The notes under the pieces were generated by a model, which worked only from the letters and a program-made list of their open reading frames with translations, was not told the DNA's origin and ran no database searches. Shown here piece by piece: positions 55,200 through 63,860 of a stretch of DNA of 64,000 nt; position 1 is the first letter of the stretch, and each line of letters starts with the position of its first letter. The translations under genes were made by a program, and so were the position numbers. Source of the stretch: Sarcophilus harrisii (Eukaryota; Chordata; Mammalia; Dasyuromorphia; Dasyuridae); contig NC_045430.1 in the NCBI RefSeq assembly GCF_902635505.1, forward strand, positions 271,511,181 to 271,575,180. The letters run 5' to 3'.

Positions 55200-57110
55200 A
55201 AGAAATATATATTTTATATAGTTTAATAATGTAGTAACAAAATTGTTTCTGTTCTGCACTTTGAAGCCATTCTTTACCAAATAATTGTCTATTTCAAAGG
55301 AAAGATACCAATCTTCAACTGAGTGTCGAGATAAAGTGATCTGAAATATAAATCTTTGATTCAATTTAAGGCACAGTTCTTTGAAAGATCTTGTGCTAGC
55401 TGGAAGGGGGAAGGACAGAAAAATAAGTGTATAAAAATGGTCCTTGTCTTCAAGGACATTACAACCCAACTGAGTTGATAGAAACAGGTTTGTTTTATTT
55501 TTGTTTGTTTTAAGGGGGTGGGTGAGCTGGACCTGTGTTTAATTGGTGTACTAATGTAGATTATTATTTGCTCTTTAACTCAACATGATAATAAACCGAC
55601 TATGGCCATAAAAAGGAGGATTATTCCACCAGTGTGGCAAAGACTAAGCTTGAATCACAGTATTTCTGACTTTGATTCGGCTCTTTCCCTAGAACTCCTA
55701 CTTTTTTCCACTCCCTCTGGGGCATTAGAGAATGTTGTATTCCTACCTCAATAATTACAGAGACAAGGCTTCTGTGTTGAACCAATCAGAAATTGTACTA
55801 GATGTGAATGAAATCTAAATATTTCTATGGGGCCAATCAATAGCTGATAATCTGTCAAAGGCTTTAGCCTAAACTGTAACAGTCTACGATTGTTCATACA
55901 GTTCTTGAAAGCCCCTGAATAAAATGGCATCATGTTAGAGTCAGAATATGTTCCCATTGCTGGAGAACCTTGTTCCCACTGGGTGGTTGTGGAATAAACG
56001 AATCCACCAACTGAGTGTGATTATCTGTTGTTTAGTGCTGCACGTCTCTGAGAGGGAATCCCTTAGGGGAAAAGCTAGGTCCCCAAGCTTGGCCAACCTT
56101 TTCTTCCCCATGTTATCCAGGAAGGGACTTGGTGAACTCTGGATGGTGGGTAATTTGGTACATATTGAGTCAGTACAAACAGGCAACGAGGAAAGGCAGC
56201 TTGAAGACTCTACCAGGAGCCCAGCCAAAAAGCTAAGGAGGAACTTCATGAGCTAGCCCAAGAAAGGGAGAAAAGAGCCTCTAGTTACCCTCTCTGCTCC
56301 CCAGGTGTGCCGGCAGAAGGCTTCTGGAAGGAGTGTTTTGTAGCTGTTGTGAGAACCACACCATCTTAGTATATAACTTACTATGTAACGAAAAGCTACC
56401 CAATGATTGAAAGCAAATGATGATCCATTAAGGGAGAACCCTGGTGGGAGCTCTTTAGCTACAGCTTGACAAACCTCAAACCCCTCAAGGCTATTTTAGA
56501 CCCCTAAGGGAGGGGACAGAAGGGAAAGTCTGAGCAAGGCTAGTCCCACAGTGCCCTTGCTGCCCAGGCATAAAGAAAACTAAGTTAGAGTCTGAGAAAT
56601 AGATGGGGAGGGAGGAATCAATCTGTCAGTTCATTGATCCTGCACGTCACCAAAGGCTTTGCAATTTATAGTCTCAGTGAATAGCCTGGGAGCACTGAGA
56701 GGTCACAGGCAGGAGGCAGAAAGTCTTCTAATAGATCTTACTTTGATAAAGGCTCTCTTGGATGTGTTCGTTCTCTCTCTCTCTCTCATCTATCAATAAT
56801 CTATCATCCCTATTCATCTATTATCCCAATATCATATCTATCAAATATATTCATTTATACAGTTAATCTATTATCTGTCTTATCCATCCATCCATCCATT
56901 GGTCCATCCATCTGTCCATCCATCCAATCGTAGTCAGCCTTGGTACTGGATTCTAGTCCTGCTAGAACTCCTATAGTGATGGGATTACACATTGGTGGGG
57001 TCATTTCAGAGACCAATTTGTAAAAGTCGTAACCGTGTGCCTATTCTGAGTCAATAATTCCACACTGAAAACATAACAAGGTCCATTTCTATATCATGGG
57101 ACAATCCTGT
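55200..57110. other. Unique intergenic sequence, possibly with an LTR-like segment
   Basis: At 55900-56070 CCCCTGAATAAAATGGC and GGTTGTGGAATAAACGAATC followed by GTTTAGTGCTGCACGTCTC recall an R-U5 layout, but no matching termini or TSD could be placed. An antisense L2-like phrase (TTGTCTTCAAGGACATTACA) is at 55443. The remainder is unassigned. Confidence 0.35.
56770..56936. repeat. (TC)n and (ATCT/ATCC)n simple repeats
   Basis: CTCTCTCTCTCTCATCTATC grades through ATCTATT-like units to (CCAT)n at 56880-56935. Confidence 0.9.
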
Positions 57111-57267
57111 CAGGTGGTAAGCAGTTTAAATGTTATCACCTTCATTTTACAGATGAGGAAACTGAGCTAGAGGCTTTAGAGACTTGCTATGGGACACACA
57201 GCTAGTATTTGGATCTGGATTTGAACTCAGGTCTTCCCTGATTCCAAGACTGACACCACTTAGCTGT
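57110..57267 (-). repeat. MIR/MAR1-type SINE, antisense
   Basis: CCTTCATTTTACAGATGAGG, AAACTGAGCTAGAGGC, CACACAGCTAGTATTTGGAT and CACTTAGCTGTCC. Confidence 0.8.
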
Positions 57268-57287
57268 CCCCCCCCCCCCCCCCCCCC
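57268..57287. repeat. Poly-C run of 20 at a SINE end
   Basis: The SINE phrase TTAGCTGTCC passes directly into 20 C, then GCCCAAAGAATAAATTG. The terminal CC of the SINE has probably expanded. Confidence 0.95.
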
Positions 57288-57299
57288 GCCCAAAGAATA

Positions 57300-60100
57300 A
57301 ATTGTGGCATGATTGTGTAACAGAACACTAGGCTGCCATGAATACCCAAAAGCAGGAATATAAGGCTGTTGGGGGCCGTGTTAGGACCAGATTGAAAAAG
57401 CAGATTTATTCCATTCAGAATCGGCCTAAAGCTATGAGACTTTAGAGACAACGTCCTCAGTGACAGAGCAGCCAGAATACACCTGGAAGGGGCAGGTGTG
57501 GAACAGTCCATGCGATTGACTGGAGTGCTGAGAGTGAGCTTAGGGGGTGGCACTCAGTGGGCAGAGTGAATTCCCTACACCCAAATCCAAATCTCATCTC
57601 ATGGGCTGGTTTCCCATTTTGAATTCTTCATCCCTGATGAGTTTCGGACTCTCGCCACCCTCTCTCCCCTTAGCCTAATAGTCTTGATGGATTGTCCTGT
57701 AGGACCAGATCCTTGTTAGGGGCAATTCCAGAGGGGGAGAAAATCTGACTTTGGTGTCAAGTCTTGAGTGTGATTCTGGGGCTTGGTTTCCTCATTGGTA
57801 AAAGGACCGGGCACAGGTCGGGCATATGACCCCTCAAGGGCCTCCCACTACTGGATGGACGGCCCTCTGACTTGCTTCTAGCGTTCCCCTTACCTGCCCA
57901 GATAGGAGAGGCCGGAGAGGGTGGTAGGAGCCGCTTTGGCCAGAGAGGCCCTGTTTTGGCCAGAGCCTTAGCCTTGGCCTGGCCCTGCCAGATCTGCATG
58001 TGCTGGACTGAAAGCAGTCCCCAGCCTGGATGGCTCAATAGACCCTGCGAGAGCCAAAATTCTAATTCCAGGCTCCTGCTCTTTAGAAACCTTGCCTGGC
58101 GCTGGCTCCCTCCGTCTCCTCCAGGGCTGGCTCCTGGCTCATTATCGGTCCTGCCCTGGCCCCGGCTCCCACCCCTCACTCTGCCCTAGAAGCCAGGCTT
58201 GGCATCTGTCCTCGGCTCCACCCAACTAAGGCATCTTCTCAGCCCCAGTCACCTCAACCCTGGAGAGGGAGGTGAGCCACTGAAATCCTCGGCCAGGCCC
58301 CTCTGCCAGCTCCACAGAGACTCCTCGATTAAGGGAGGGAGGAAAGACTCAGAAACTCGGTGCACTTAATCCGCAATATTTATTGAAGGGTTTGAGAAGT
58401 AACTGGGGATCCCCAGCCCTGAGCCTCTGCTACATTCTAGCTGCTGCTGTGAAGCTGGACAAGTCACTTTTTTCACCAGCCCCGAGCAACACAAACTCTG
58501 AGTGGAGGGTCCCCACACGGGCAGTCCCCCCCACCAGTGCAGACCCAAATGGAAATGTCCTCCGGAGCTGGTACCCATGGAAAGCAGGCAGCTGCTTTAC
58601 CTGCCTCCAGGGCTCACGTTCAAAACCAAGTTATTGTGAAGGATGCTTTTTCTGTCTCCCTCCCCAACGGGCAGTATTAGCTTTTCTATTTTATTATAAA
58701 CTTGAGATTTTAACATGTGAACAAAAAGGCAGATTGTACGTGAAAGTGTGTTTTATTAACAAGACAGCAGAAGTTGCTCCTTGTACCCCTTCTGAACTTT
58801 TAAGGATCATCTTCAAACTGTACGTTTTGTGTAAAAGATCCAGTGTCATAAGGTTTGCGAAACGCCTCCTTACCCGTATGTGCATATGGCAGCACTTCCC
58901 CCCACATTCTGTCTTGGTATTCCCAGGGCCTGGCGCTCCCCCAACTCGCTTAAGTGTGAGCCAGCAAGGTGAGACCCACAGGCTATTCCGGTGCCAGGTT
59001 GAGGATGCTGCTCTTAGAGCGGAAAAACAGGAAACGCTTTTTGCTTCTCAGTGGCTGAAGCTTTGAGGAAGCTCCATTTGTCAGTAGGATGGCTGAGCTC
59101 CTCAAGGCACAGAACCCGTCATCCCTGGCGAGGGGCGGGCTTCGGGGCACCTGGTTATAAACATTCACTAACCCCTTTCCTGCCTTCTTGCTCCAGGCGG
59201 GGCTGCCCCCGCTTAATAAGCAGACCCAGAAGGATGGAGGGAGGGGTGATGGGCACTCGTGTGGGCTGCTGGGTGCCCTTTTATCCCTTCTAGCTATGGC
59301 GCCTCAAGACCGACCTTTGACCTCTAGGACCCTCAGTTTTCCCATCTGTTTAATGGAGATGGTAGCAAGGTTCAGTCTCTCACAGACAGATCACAACTCC
59401 CGCTTACACAAGGGTTTGGGGGTTACAAGGCACTTTCCTTGTAGCGGGAAGTTGTGAGGAGCCTAGGAGCTTCTGGGTAGGATGGGGGGGGCGGGGGGAG
59501 AACTGCCTGGGAGGAAACTGACTTCCACCGGAATTCACTGGGAGCTCCACAAGAGCAGCGTCTGTGAGTTTCCCTGGTGATGCTGGGCACGTGGGGGGTG
59601 TCTGACTGCAGAGCTGGTCCTCAGTGCACTGGGCGGGGCCCTTCCAGTCCCTCGGGTGATCTGAAAAGTGAAAACTACATGAAATCTGAATTAATGTTTT
59701 AAAACGATACTGGGAGGAAATAGTCAATTTCTGAGGTTGGTGAAAATCACGGTGTGTGACCCCTCCCCCTCAGCCAAGTTTACAAACCACTTGAAATTGA
59801 AATCAATTGAAAGCTTTCCTCCGATTGCTCCCCCCCCCGGCACTTTGCGTCTCTCCTGTGCAAGAGGCTCAGGGGCCAGGCAGCTCAGGCTCAGTTTTCC
59901 CCAACGCAGCGGGACGAGCTACTTTTGCAAGTAACAGGAAAATCGCATTTTTTTTTTTTTTAAACATTTAAGTAAAGATAAGACTTTTTTTTTTGCCTAG
60001 AGGCAAAAAAAAAAAAAAACCCTTCATTAAAATCACTCCGTTAGGAGGAGTCTCGGGTGAATTTAGCCATTTTTTAGAAAGCCTTAAAGAGTAGGGGAAC
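57300..60100. other. Unique upstream region of JAZF1
   Basis: This is mostly non-repetitive and increasingly GC-rich. A + strand frame of 227 codons (58383-59066) shows no domain. On the minus strand AATAAA lies at 58378-58383 at the edge of that stretch, so it could be the 3' end of a minus-strand transcript running away from the JAZF1 promoter. A 14-base C/G run is at 59483-59499. T-rich and A-rich runs lie at 59949-60020. Confidence 0.4.
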
Positions 60101-60216
60101 ACAATTACCTTCCCGGGGTCCCCGGGCACTCCGGTGGCACAGTTAGGCGCGCCAACAGGTGACGGGGAAGTGCCCGGAGCCCTGCGATCGGAAGCCCGAG
60201 CATTAAATAACCCTGA

Positions 60217-60376
60217 GTGCGTGCGCGCGCGGGCACACGCAGGCATGCACAGAAACGCGGGCACATGCATGCGCACAGCGGCAAGGGCACTGCACACAGC
60301 GCACATTTAGACACGCGTGCACACACATGGACCCCCCCCCCACGGTCGTGCGCGCGCGCGTGCACACACACACACG
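60217..60376. repeat. Alternating purine-pyrimidine tracts (GC/CA), Z-DNA prone, upstream of JAZF1
   Basis: Several runs of strictly alternating purine and pyrimidine occur close together, the longest at 60347-60376 (CG repeats passing into CA repeats, about 30 bases without a break), with shorter ones at 60217-60240 and 60261-60277. Alternating CG/CA runs of this length are among the best Z-DNA formers under negative supercoiling. They lie about 0.25-0.4 kb upstream of the likely TSS. Confidence 0.8.
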
Positions 60377-60488
60377 GGTCCCCCTCTCACGCCCCCGGCC
60401 CTCCCCGCTCCAGCTGGCTGCAGCCTCTGCCCCGGGTCCAGGGGCCCGGGACTGCCCAGGTGAGGAGGCCGCCAGCCGGTCCTGGATG

Positions 60489-60543
60489 AGGCTGGAGCTG
60501 GAGCTGGAGCTGGAGCAGGAGCAGGAGGAGGAGGAGGAGGACA
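60489..60543. repeat. Hexamer/trinucleotide repeat (GGAGCT then AGGAGG) in JAZF1 promoter
   Basis: On the + strand GGAGCT is repeated about four times, then grades into GGAGCA and a GGA run of about six units. It lies just upstream of the pyrimidine-rich leader and is a likely length-variable site. In the reverse direction it would read as Leu/Ser codons, which explains the antisense open frames here. Confidence 0.8.
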
Positions 60544-60559
60544 GCTGGGGCAGAGCGGC

Positions 60560-60861
60560 CCGCGCTGGTCCCTCCCTCCTCCCTCCTCCCTCCCTCCTCC
60601 CAGCTGCGGCGCTCCCCCAGCCCAGGCCCTCCCCCGGCCGCTCCCTCCCTCCCTCCCCCCTCCCGACGCTGCCTCCGCCGCTGCCGCTCCTCCCGCTCGC
60701 GCTGCCGCTCCTCCCGCTCTGCATCCCCGGGCCTGCCCTCGGCGGGGGGTGCCGTCCCCTCCCCCTCCCTCCGCCCCCTCCCCTCCCTCCCTCCCTCCGC
60801 CCGCCCTCGCCGTCGCCGGCACCCGCGGAGCTGACGCCAGGGGGGCTCCCGATGTAACACC
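60560..60861 (+). other. Probable JAZF1 5' UTR and core promoter, pyrimidine-rich
   Basis: This stretch is almost pure C/T with repeated CTCCCTCC blocks on the + strand and runs directly into the JAZF1 start codon. Its position makes it part of the leader, with transcription start likely somewhere from about 60590 to 60720; the exact TSS cannot be read from sequence. The long open frames across it (for example + strand 60327-60857, ending at the start-stop element) reflect GC-rich, stop-poor composition and not a protein. Confidence 0.5.
60852..60857 (+). promoter_or_regulatory. Start-stop upstream ORF (ATGTAA) before JAZF1
   Basis: An ATG followed at once by TAA lies four bases (CACC) before the JAZF1 start codon and in another frame. 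It encodes only Met. Its own context is weak (C at -3), whereas the main ATG has A at -3. Minimal start-stop elements are known in other mRNAs to hold ribosomes and lower or gate translation of the main ORF. If the TSS lies upstream, as the CpG island suggests, this element is in the mRNA leader. The effect on JAZF1 is inference. Confidence 0.6.
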
Positions 60862-60976
60862 ATGACCGGCATCGCGGCCGCCTCCTTCTTCTCCAATACC
60901 TGCCGCTTCGGGGGCTGCGGGCTGCACTTCCCGAGCCTGGCCGACCTCATCGAGCACATCGAGGACAACCACATCG
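60862..60976 (+). CDS. JAZF1: JAZF1 exon 1 coding part (N-terminus, first C2H2 zinc finger)
   Basis: The 38 codons plus one base begin MTGIAAASFF and read through a C2H2 finger with C14-x4-C19-x12-H32-x4-H37, ending EDNHI. From memory this matches vertebrate JAZF1 almost residue for residue (the human protein has Thr where this has Ser25), and the human protein continues with Asp after EDNHI, which fits a phase-1 junction after the lone G at 60976. The intron starts with GT at 60977. The start ATG has a good context (ACC before it). JAZF1 (TIP27) is a nuclear protein with three zinc fingers, described as a corepressor of the orphan receptor NR2C2/TR4 and as a partner or subunit of the NuA4/TIP60 acetyltransferase complex. 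Only the first exon is in the window; the human first intron is very long. The donor (GTACCG) lacks the usual +5 G, so the exon end rests mainly on protein homology. Confidence 0.95.
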
Positions 60977-61319
60977 GTACCGCCGCCGCCCCCGCCGCGG
61001 GGGGGAGGGGGGGGCGCCCTAACTCCGGGAGGGAGGGGTGCGGGCCCGGGGGCTCCGGGGGACCGGGGCCGCTTCCGCCCCGCCCGGCCCGGCCCGGCCG
61101 GAGCTGTCACGGCTCGGCCGCCGCCGCCGCGGGCCGGAGGGAGGGCGGGGCGGGGGCGGCGGCCATTCCGCTTCCTCCTCCCCCGCCCCCACCCCCGGGG
61201 CCGCCGCCGCCGCCGCCGCTGCGTCCTGTCAGCGCCCGTTGCTAGGCGTGGCCGGGGGGGGGGAGGAGGACGGGGAGGAAGGACGGGGCGGGCGGGCGCC
61301 ACGCGTGCCCCGGCCCCCG

Positions 61320-61385
61320 CGCCTGCACGCGTGCATGCCCGCCTGTGTGCAGGAGAGCTGGCATGCACGCGTGCACGCCCCCGGG
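61320..61385. repeat. GCATGCACGCGTGCA-type alternating tracts in intron 1
   Basis: Short alternating purine-pyrimidine, partly palindromic stretches such as CTGCACGCGTGCATGC and GCATGCACGCGTGCACG lie about 350-400 bases after exon 1. They are similar in kind to those upstream at 60217-60376, so Z-prone DNA brackets the exon. Confidence 0.65.
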
Positions 61386-61568
61386 ACGCAGGCCCGCAGC
61401 CGCCCCTGCCCGGCGGGGGACCGTGCCGGGGGCGCGGCCCGTGGCCTGCCCGGGAGACTAGGCCGGCCGCCTGCGTGGAGCGGGCGCGTGGGCCCGGGCC
61501 CCCCGGCTGGGGAGCAGCCCTTTAACTCGCCGAGTCGAGTCCCGCTCCCCTCCCCCACCGCCGCCGCC

Positions 61569-61859
61569 AAAGTCAAGGCCGACCTCCCCGCCCCATCCCG
61601 AGCCAAAGTCAAGCCCTCTCCCCTCCCCCAAGGCTCCCTGTCCCGAGTCAAAGTCACGGCCGACCCCTCCGCCCCATCTCCCGCAAAGTCAGGGCCGGCC
61701 CTGCGGCCCAGCCAAAGTCAAGGGCGGCCCCCGCCCCCCATTCTGAGCCAGAGTCACGGCCTGCCCCAGTCCCTAGGCAATCCCGGACGACTTCTCCACC
61801 CCTCCCCCTCCCGGCCAGAGTCAAGGACGTTCCCGGCCCCACTCCTCGACAAAGTCAAG
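61569..61859. repeat. Degenerate tandem array with eight RAGTCA motifs in JAZF1 intron 1
   Basis: The core (A/G)AGTCA(A/C/G) recurs on the + strand at about 61569, 61605, 61650, 61685, 61714, 61750, 61817 and 61851, with spacings of 29-45 bases (one of 67) and GC-rich filler such as GGCCGACC and CCGCCCCAT between copies. This is an imperfect minisatellite of roughly 35-base period inside the CpG island. The core resembles a nuclear-receptor or AP-1-like half-site, but binding is untested. Confidence 0.65.
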
Positions 61860-61863
61860 ATCG

Positions 61864-61897
<34 letters not shown>
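61864..61897. repeat. Poly-C run of 34 bases in intron 1
   Basis: An uninterrupted run of 34 C on the + strand directly follows the tandem array. The minus strand is poly-G and could form a G-quadruplex, with an i-motif on the C strand. A run this long is also hard to sequence, so the true length may differ. Confidence 0.95.
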
Positions 61898-61898
<1 letters not shown>

Positions 61899-62189
61899 CA
61901 GGCCCCAGTCCCTGCTAACGGGCATCGGGAAGCGGAGGGCATTCGGGGACTCCCCCGCCCGCTGGGAGGCGGCCAATCACGTGCCGCAGGTGTGACATTG
62001 GGAGGGTGCACAGGTGTGGGCGTGTGCACGTGGGAGAGCGGGGCGGGAGGGCGCCCGGGATGCTCCGCGGGCCTCGGGATGCCCGGCAGGTGGCTCGGGC
62101 CCAGGCCCGGGGGCCCGGCGGAGGCCTGCGGGAGGGGGAGCGGGCGGCTGCCGCGGCTTCAGGCGGGAGCCGCTCCTCCGCGGTGGCTT

Positions 62190-62250
62190 TTTGTCCCCAG
62201 GGCCTGGCACGCGCTAGGCACTGAATAAGTCCTCGTTGATGGATTTTTTG
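62190..62250 (+). repeat. L2-type 3' tail inside the CpG island
   Basis: The sequence reads GGGCCTGGCACGCGCTAGG followed by CACTGAATAAGT and TCGTTGATGGA. This matches the common L2/CORE tail pattern (cctggcacatagtaggcactcaataaatgcttgttga) with added CpG. It is an old repeat end that has lain in the island long enough to keep or gain CpGs. Confidence 0.6.
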
Positions 62251-62419
62251 TTTCAGTGACATGAAGTAGGAAATCTCTTAGGGAGCCGGGCGGCAGAAAT
62301 GCCAAACGAGCGGGGACTGGGGCGTTTCCCCGGGCCTGGGCTCAGGGCAGGGCGGTCAAGGCCCGCGGGGGAGGGTCCCCCAGCCTCGAACTAGCCGAGC
62401 TCTGGACCTCAGTCCCAGA

Positions 62420-63058
62420 CACCCCGCCCCATTCTGGCCGTTTGCTAACGTGGCTTCCCAAGGGCCTGATCCCCAGCAGGAGCCGGGGGTTCTCCCCCCC
62501 CCCCCATCTCTGGCCTCTGCCTCGGTCTGTGACTGCGGGTGTGACTGGGAGCCCCTAACCCCTCTGACCGCTTTTTCAAAATTGGGCCCTTAAGGACCTG
62601 GATGAAGGCCTGTCTCTGATGCTTAGCAGTGCCCCTGCCTTTTAAACGGGATCTCTAGGTTGTGGCCTTTGTGGCCCTGGAAATCTTGCTATTAATACTC
62701 CCTCATGCAAGGGGTTTCATCCATCCATTGTATTGTCATCCGAGAAAAGGCTTGCCCCAAGGCCCCTGCAGTGCCTGCTCTCCAACCGCACCAACGGGTT
62801 GCACATCTGTATCAGTGAAGGGAGTTCCAATGCTGGGAGGCCCCCCTCCTGAGGAAATCGCTGGTCTGGACTCCCCCTCAAAGTGCATTCATTTGTAAAA
62901 TGTGTGGAAACTCTTGCCCCCCTCCCAAATTAACTTCCTCCATGGAGCAGGTTCTTCCTATTGTTTCCTCCTGCCCCCGATTAAGGCAAAGTTGCCACAA
63001 GGATGAGAACTGGAGAAATTTGGGGCAGAATTAAAAAGGAAAGCTTTGTGGTGCGAAT
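62420..63058. other. Unique intronic sequence, no feature seen
   Basis: This is moderately GC-rich sequence after the CpG island, with a short C run near 62500. I see no repeat family, exon or motif that I can support. Confidence 0.5.
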
Positions 63059-63098
63059 GTATCAGCTTATCAAAATATTGTATCAGCTTATCAAAATA
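63059..63098. repeat. 21-base tandem duplication (GTATCAGCTTATCAAAATA)
   Basis: The 19-base core occurs at 63059-63077 and again at 63080-63098, separated by two bases. It is an exact local duplication. Confidence 0.9.
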
Positions 63099-63128
63099 AG
63101 CCAATGAGTGGATTGCAAGTGCAACGGT

Positions 63129-63133
<5 letters not shown>

Positions 63134-63169
<36 letters not shown>
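63134..63169. repeat. (CA)n microsatellite, 18 units
   Basis: This is an uninterrupted CA dinucleotide run on the + strand. An 11-base motif (TTGTCCCCACC) repeated about three times follows at 63209-63240. Confidence 0.95.
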
Positions 63170-63171
<2 letters not shown>

Positions 63172-63379
63172 CTGCCATCTCTCCAGTCAAAGGAGAGAGC
63201 TGTGGTATCTTGTCCCCACCTTGTCCCCACCTTGTCCCCTCGGCAACTTCCAAACTGGGCCCAGAAATCATACGACTGATGGGTTTCTGCTTTATCCCCA
63301 TTCTCAGATGTGTCTGTGTAGACTGTTCCTGAGTCAGCTTATTTCCCTGAGACAGTTCTGTAAGTCTCCCTGTGATTTG

Positions 63380-63610
63380 GAATTCATCTCACTTGCTGCT
63401 TTTTATGGTGCCATAATATTCTGTTACGTCCACAGACCACAGTTTGTTTAGTCATTTGCCAATCAATGAACATCTCCTTGATTTCTGGTTCTGGGCATAT
63501 ATCATCTCTGCCTATGGAACAAAAAGGTCTTTCTGGTTTTGACTTTTTGAAGTTTCTGTCACCAGAACTGTGTGATCGATGGGTATGAACACCCGAGTTA
63601 CTCATCTTTT
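63380..63610 (-). mobile_element. Old LINE-1 ORF2 3' part, antisense
   Basis: The + strand carries GCCATAATATTCTGTTACG, a stretch resembling 'tttgtttagtcatttgccaatcaatgaacatc', and GATCGATGGGTATG. These are the reverse complement of the LINE-1 ORF2 C-terminal region also seen at 25060-25260 and 51480-51700. The copy is highly diverged and fragmentary. Confidence 0.75.
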
Positions 63611-63619
63611 TAAAAAATG

Positions 63620-63860
63620 TATATTTGTTTATTTCATTGATTATTCCCCAATTACATGTAAAAAAAAATTTTAGCGTTCATTTAAAAGATTTATTGAGTT
63701 CCAAATTCTTCCCTCCCTTTGAAAAGGCAAGTAATCAATTATACAAGTGAAGTCATGCAAAACATATTTCCATATTAGCCAAGTTGCAAAAGAAAACACA
63801 CCCAAAACAAACAAAAAAAGAACAAACTTAGGAAAAATAAAAGTAAAAAAGGATGCTTCA
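63620..63860 (-). mobile_element. Old LINE-1 3' UTR end, antisense
   Basis: GAGTTCCAAATTCTTCCCTC, TATACAAGTGAAGTCATGCA and the run of AAAAGAAAACACACCC repeat the layout of the older L1 3' UTR found at 51010-51250 (minus orientation). It is probably a separate insertion from the piece just upstream, because 3' UTR follows ORF2 in the wrong order. The last ~140 bases of the window are unassigned. Confidence 0.7.

Larger units (their letters stand above)
60100..62420. promoter_or_regulatory. CpG island promoter of JAZF1
   Basis: Base composition changes abruptly from AT-rich intergenic DNA to very GC-rich, CpG-dense sequence that surrounds JAZF1 exon 1 and extends about 1.4 kb into intron 1. 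There are many GGGCGG-like and CCCTCCC-like Sp/KLF-type sites. No convincing TATA box sits at the expected place, which is usual for a CpG-island promoter with dispersed initiation. Such promoters are often bidirectional. In human an antisense lncRNA (JAZF1-AS1) starts near here, so transcription on the minus strand toward lower coordinates is possible but is not shown by the sequence. Confidence 0.85.

Noticed and set aside
55900-56100. Possible second LTR (TATA/AATAAA-like phrases)
   Set aside because: No terminal TG...CA pair or target-site duplication could be placed; the AATAAA words may be chance.
58383-59066. Plus-strand open frame of 227 codons upstream of JAZF1
   Set aside because: No recognisable domain, unlikely composition, and no splice or promoter context. 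Kept only as part of a possible non-coding transcript region.
60203-60210. TATA-like TTAAATAA upstream of JAZF1
   Set aside because: It is more than 350 bases before the likely start region and lies in a CpG island; it is unlikely to be the core promoter element.
60307-61368. Minus-strand open frame of 353 codons across the JAZF1 promoter
   Set aside because: Pro/Arg/Gly/Ser low-complexity reading of a CpG island. It overlaps the real exon on the other strand and shows no domain.
61038-62228. Plus-strand open frame of 396 codons in JAZF1 intron 1
   Set aside because: It is stop-poor because of GC content; the repeated Ala-Lys-Val-Lys phrases come from the AAAGTCA array and not from a protein family.
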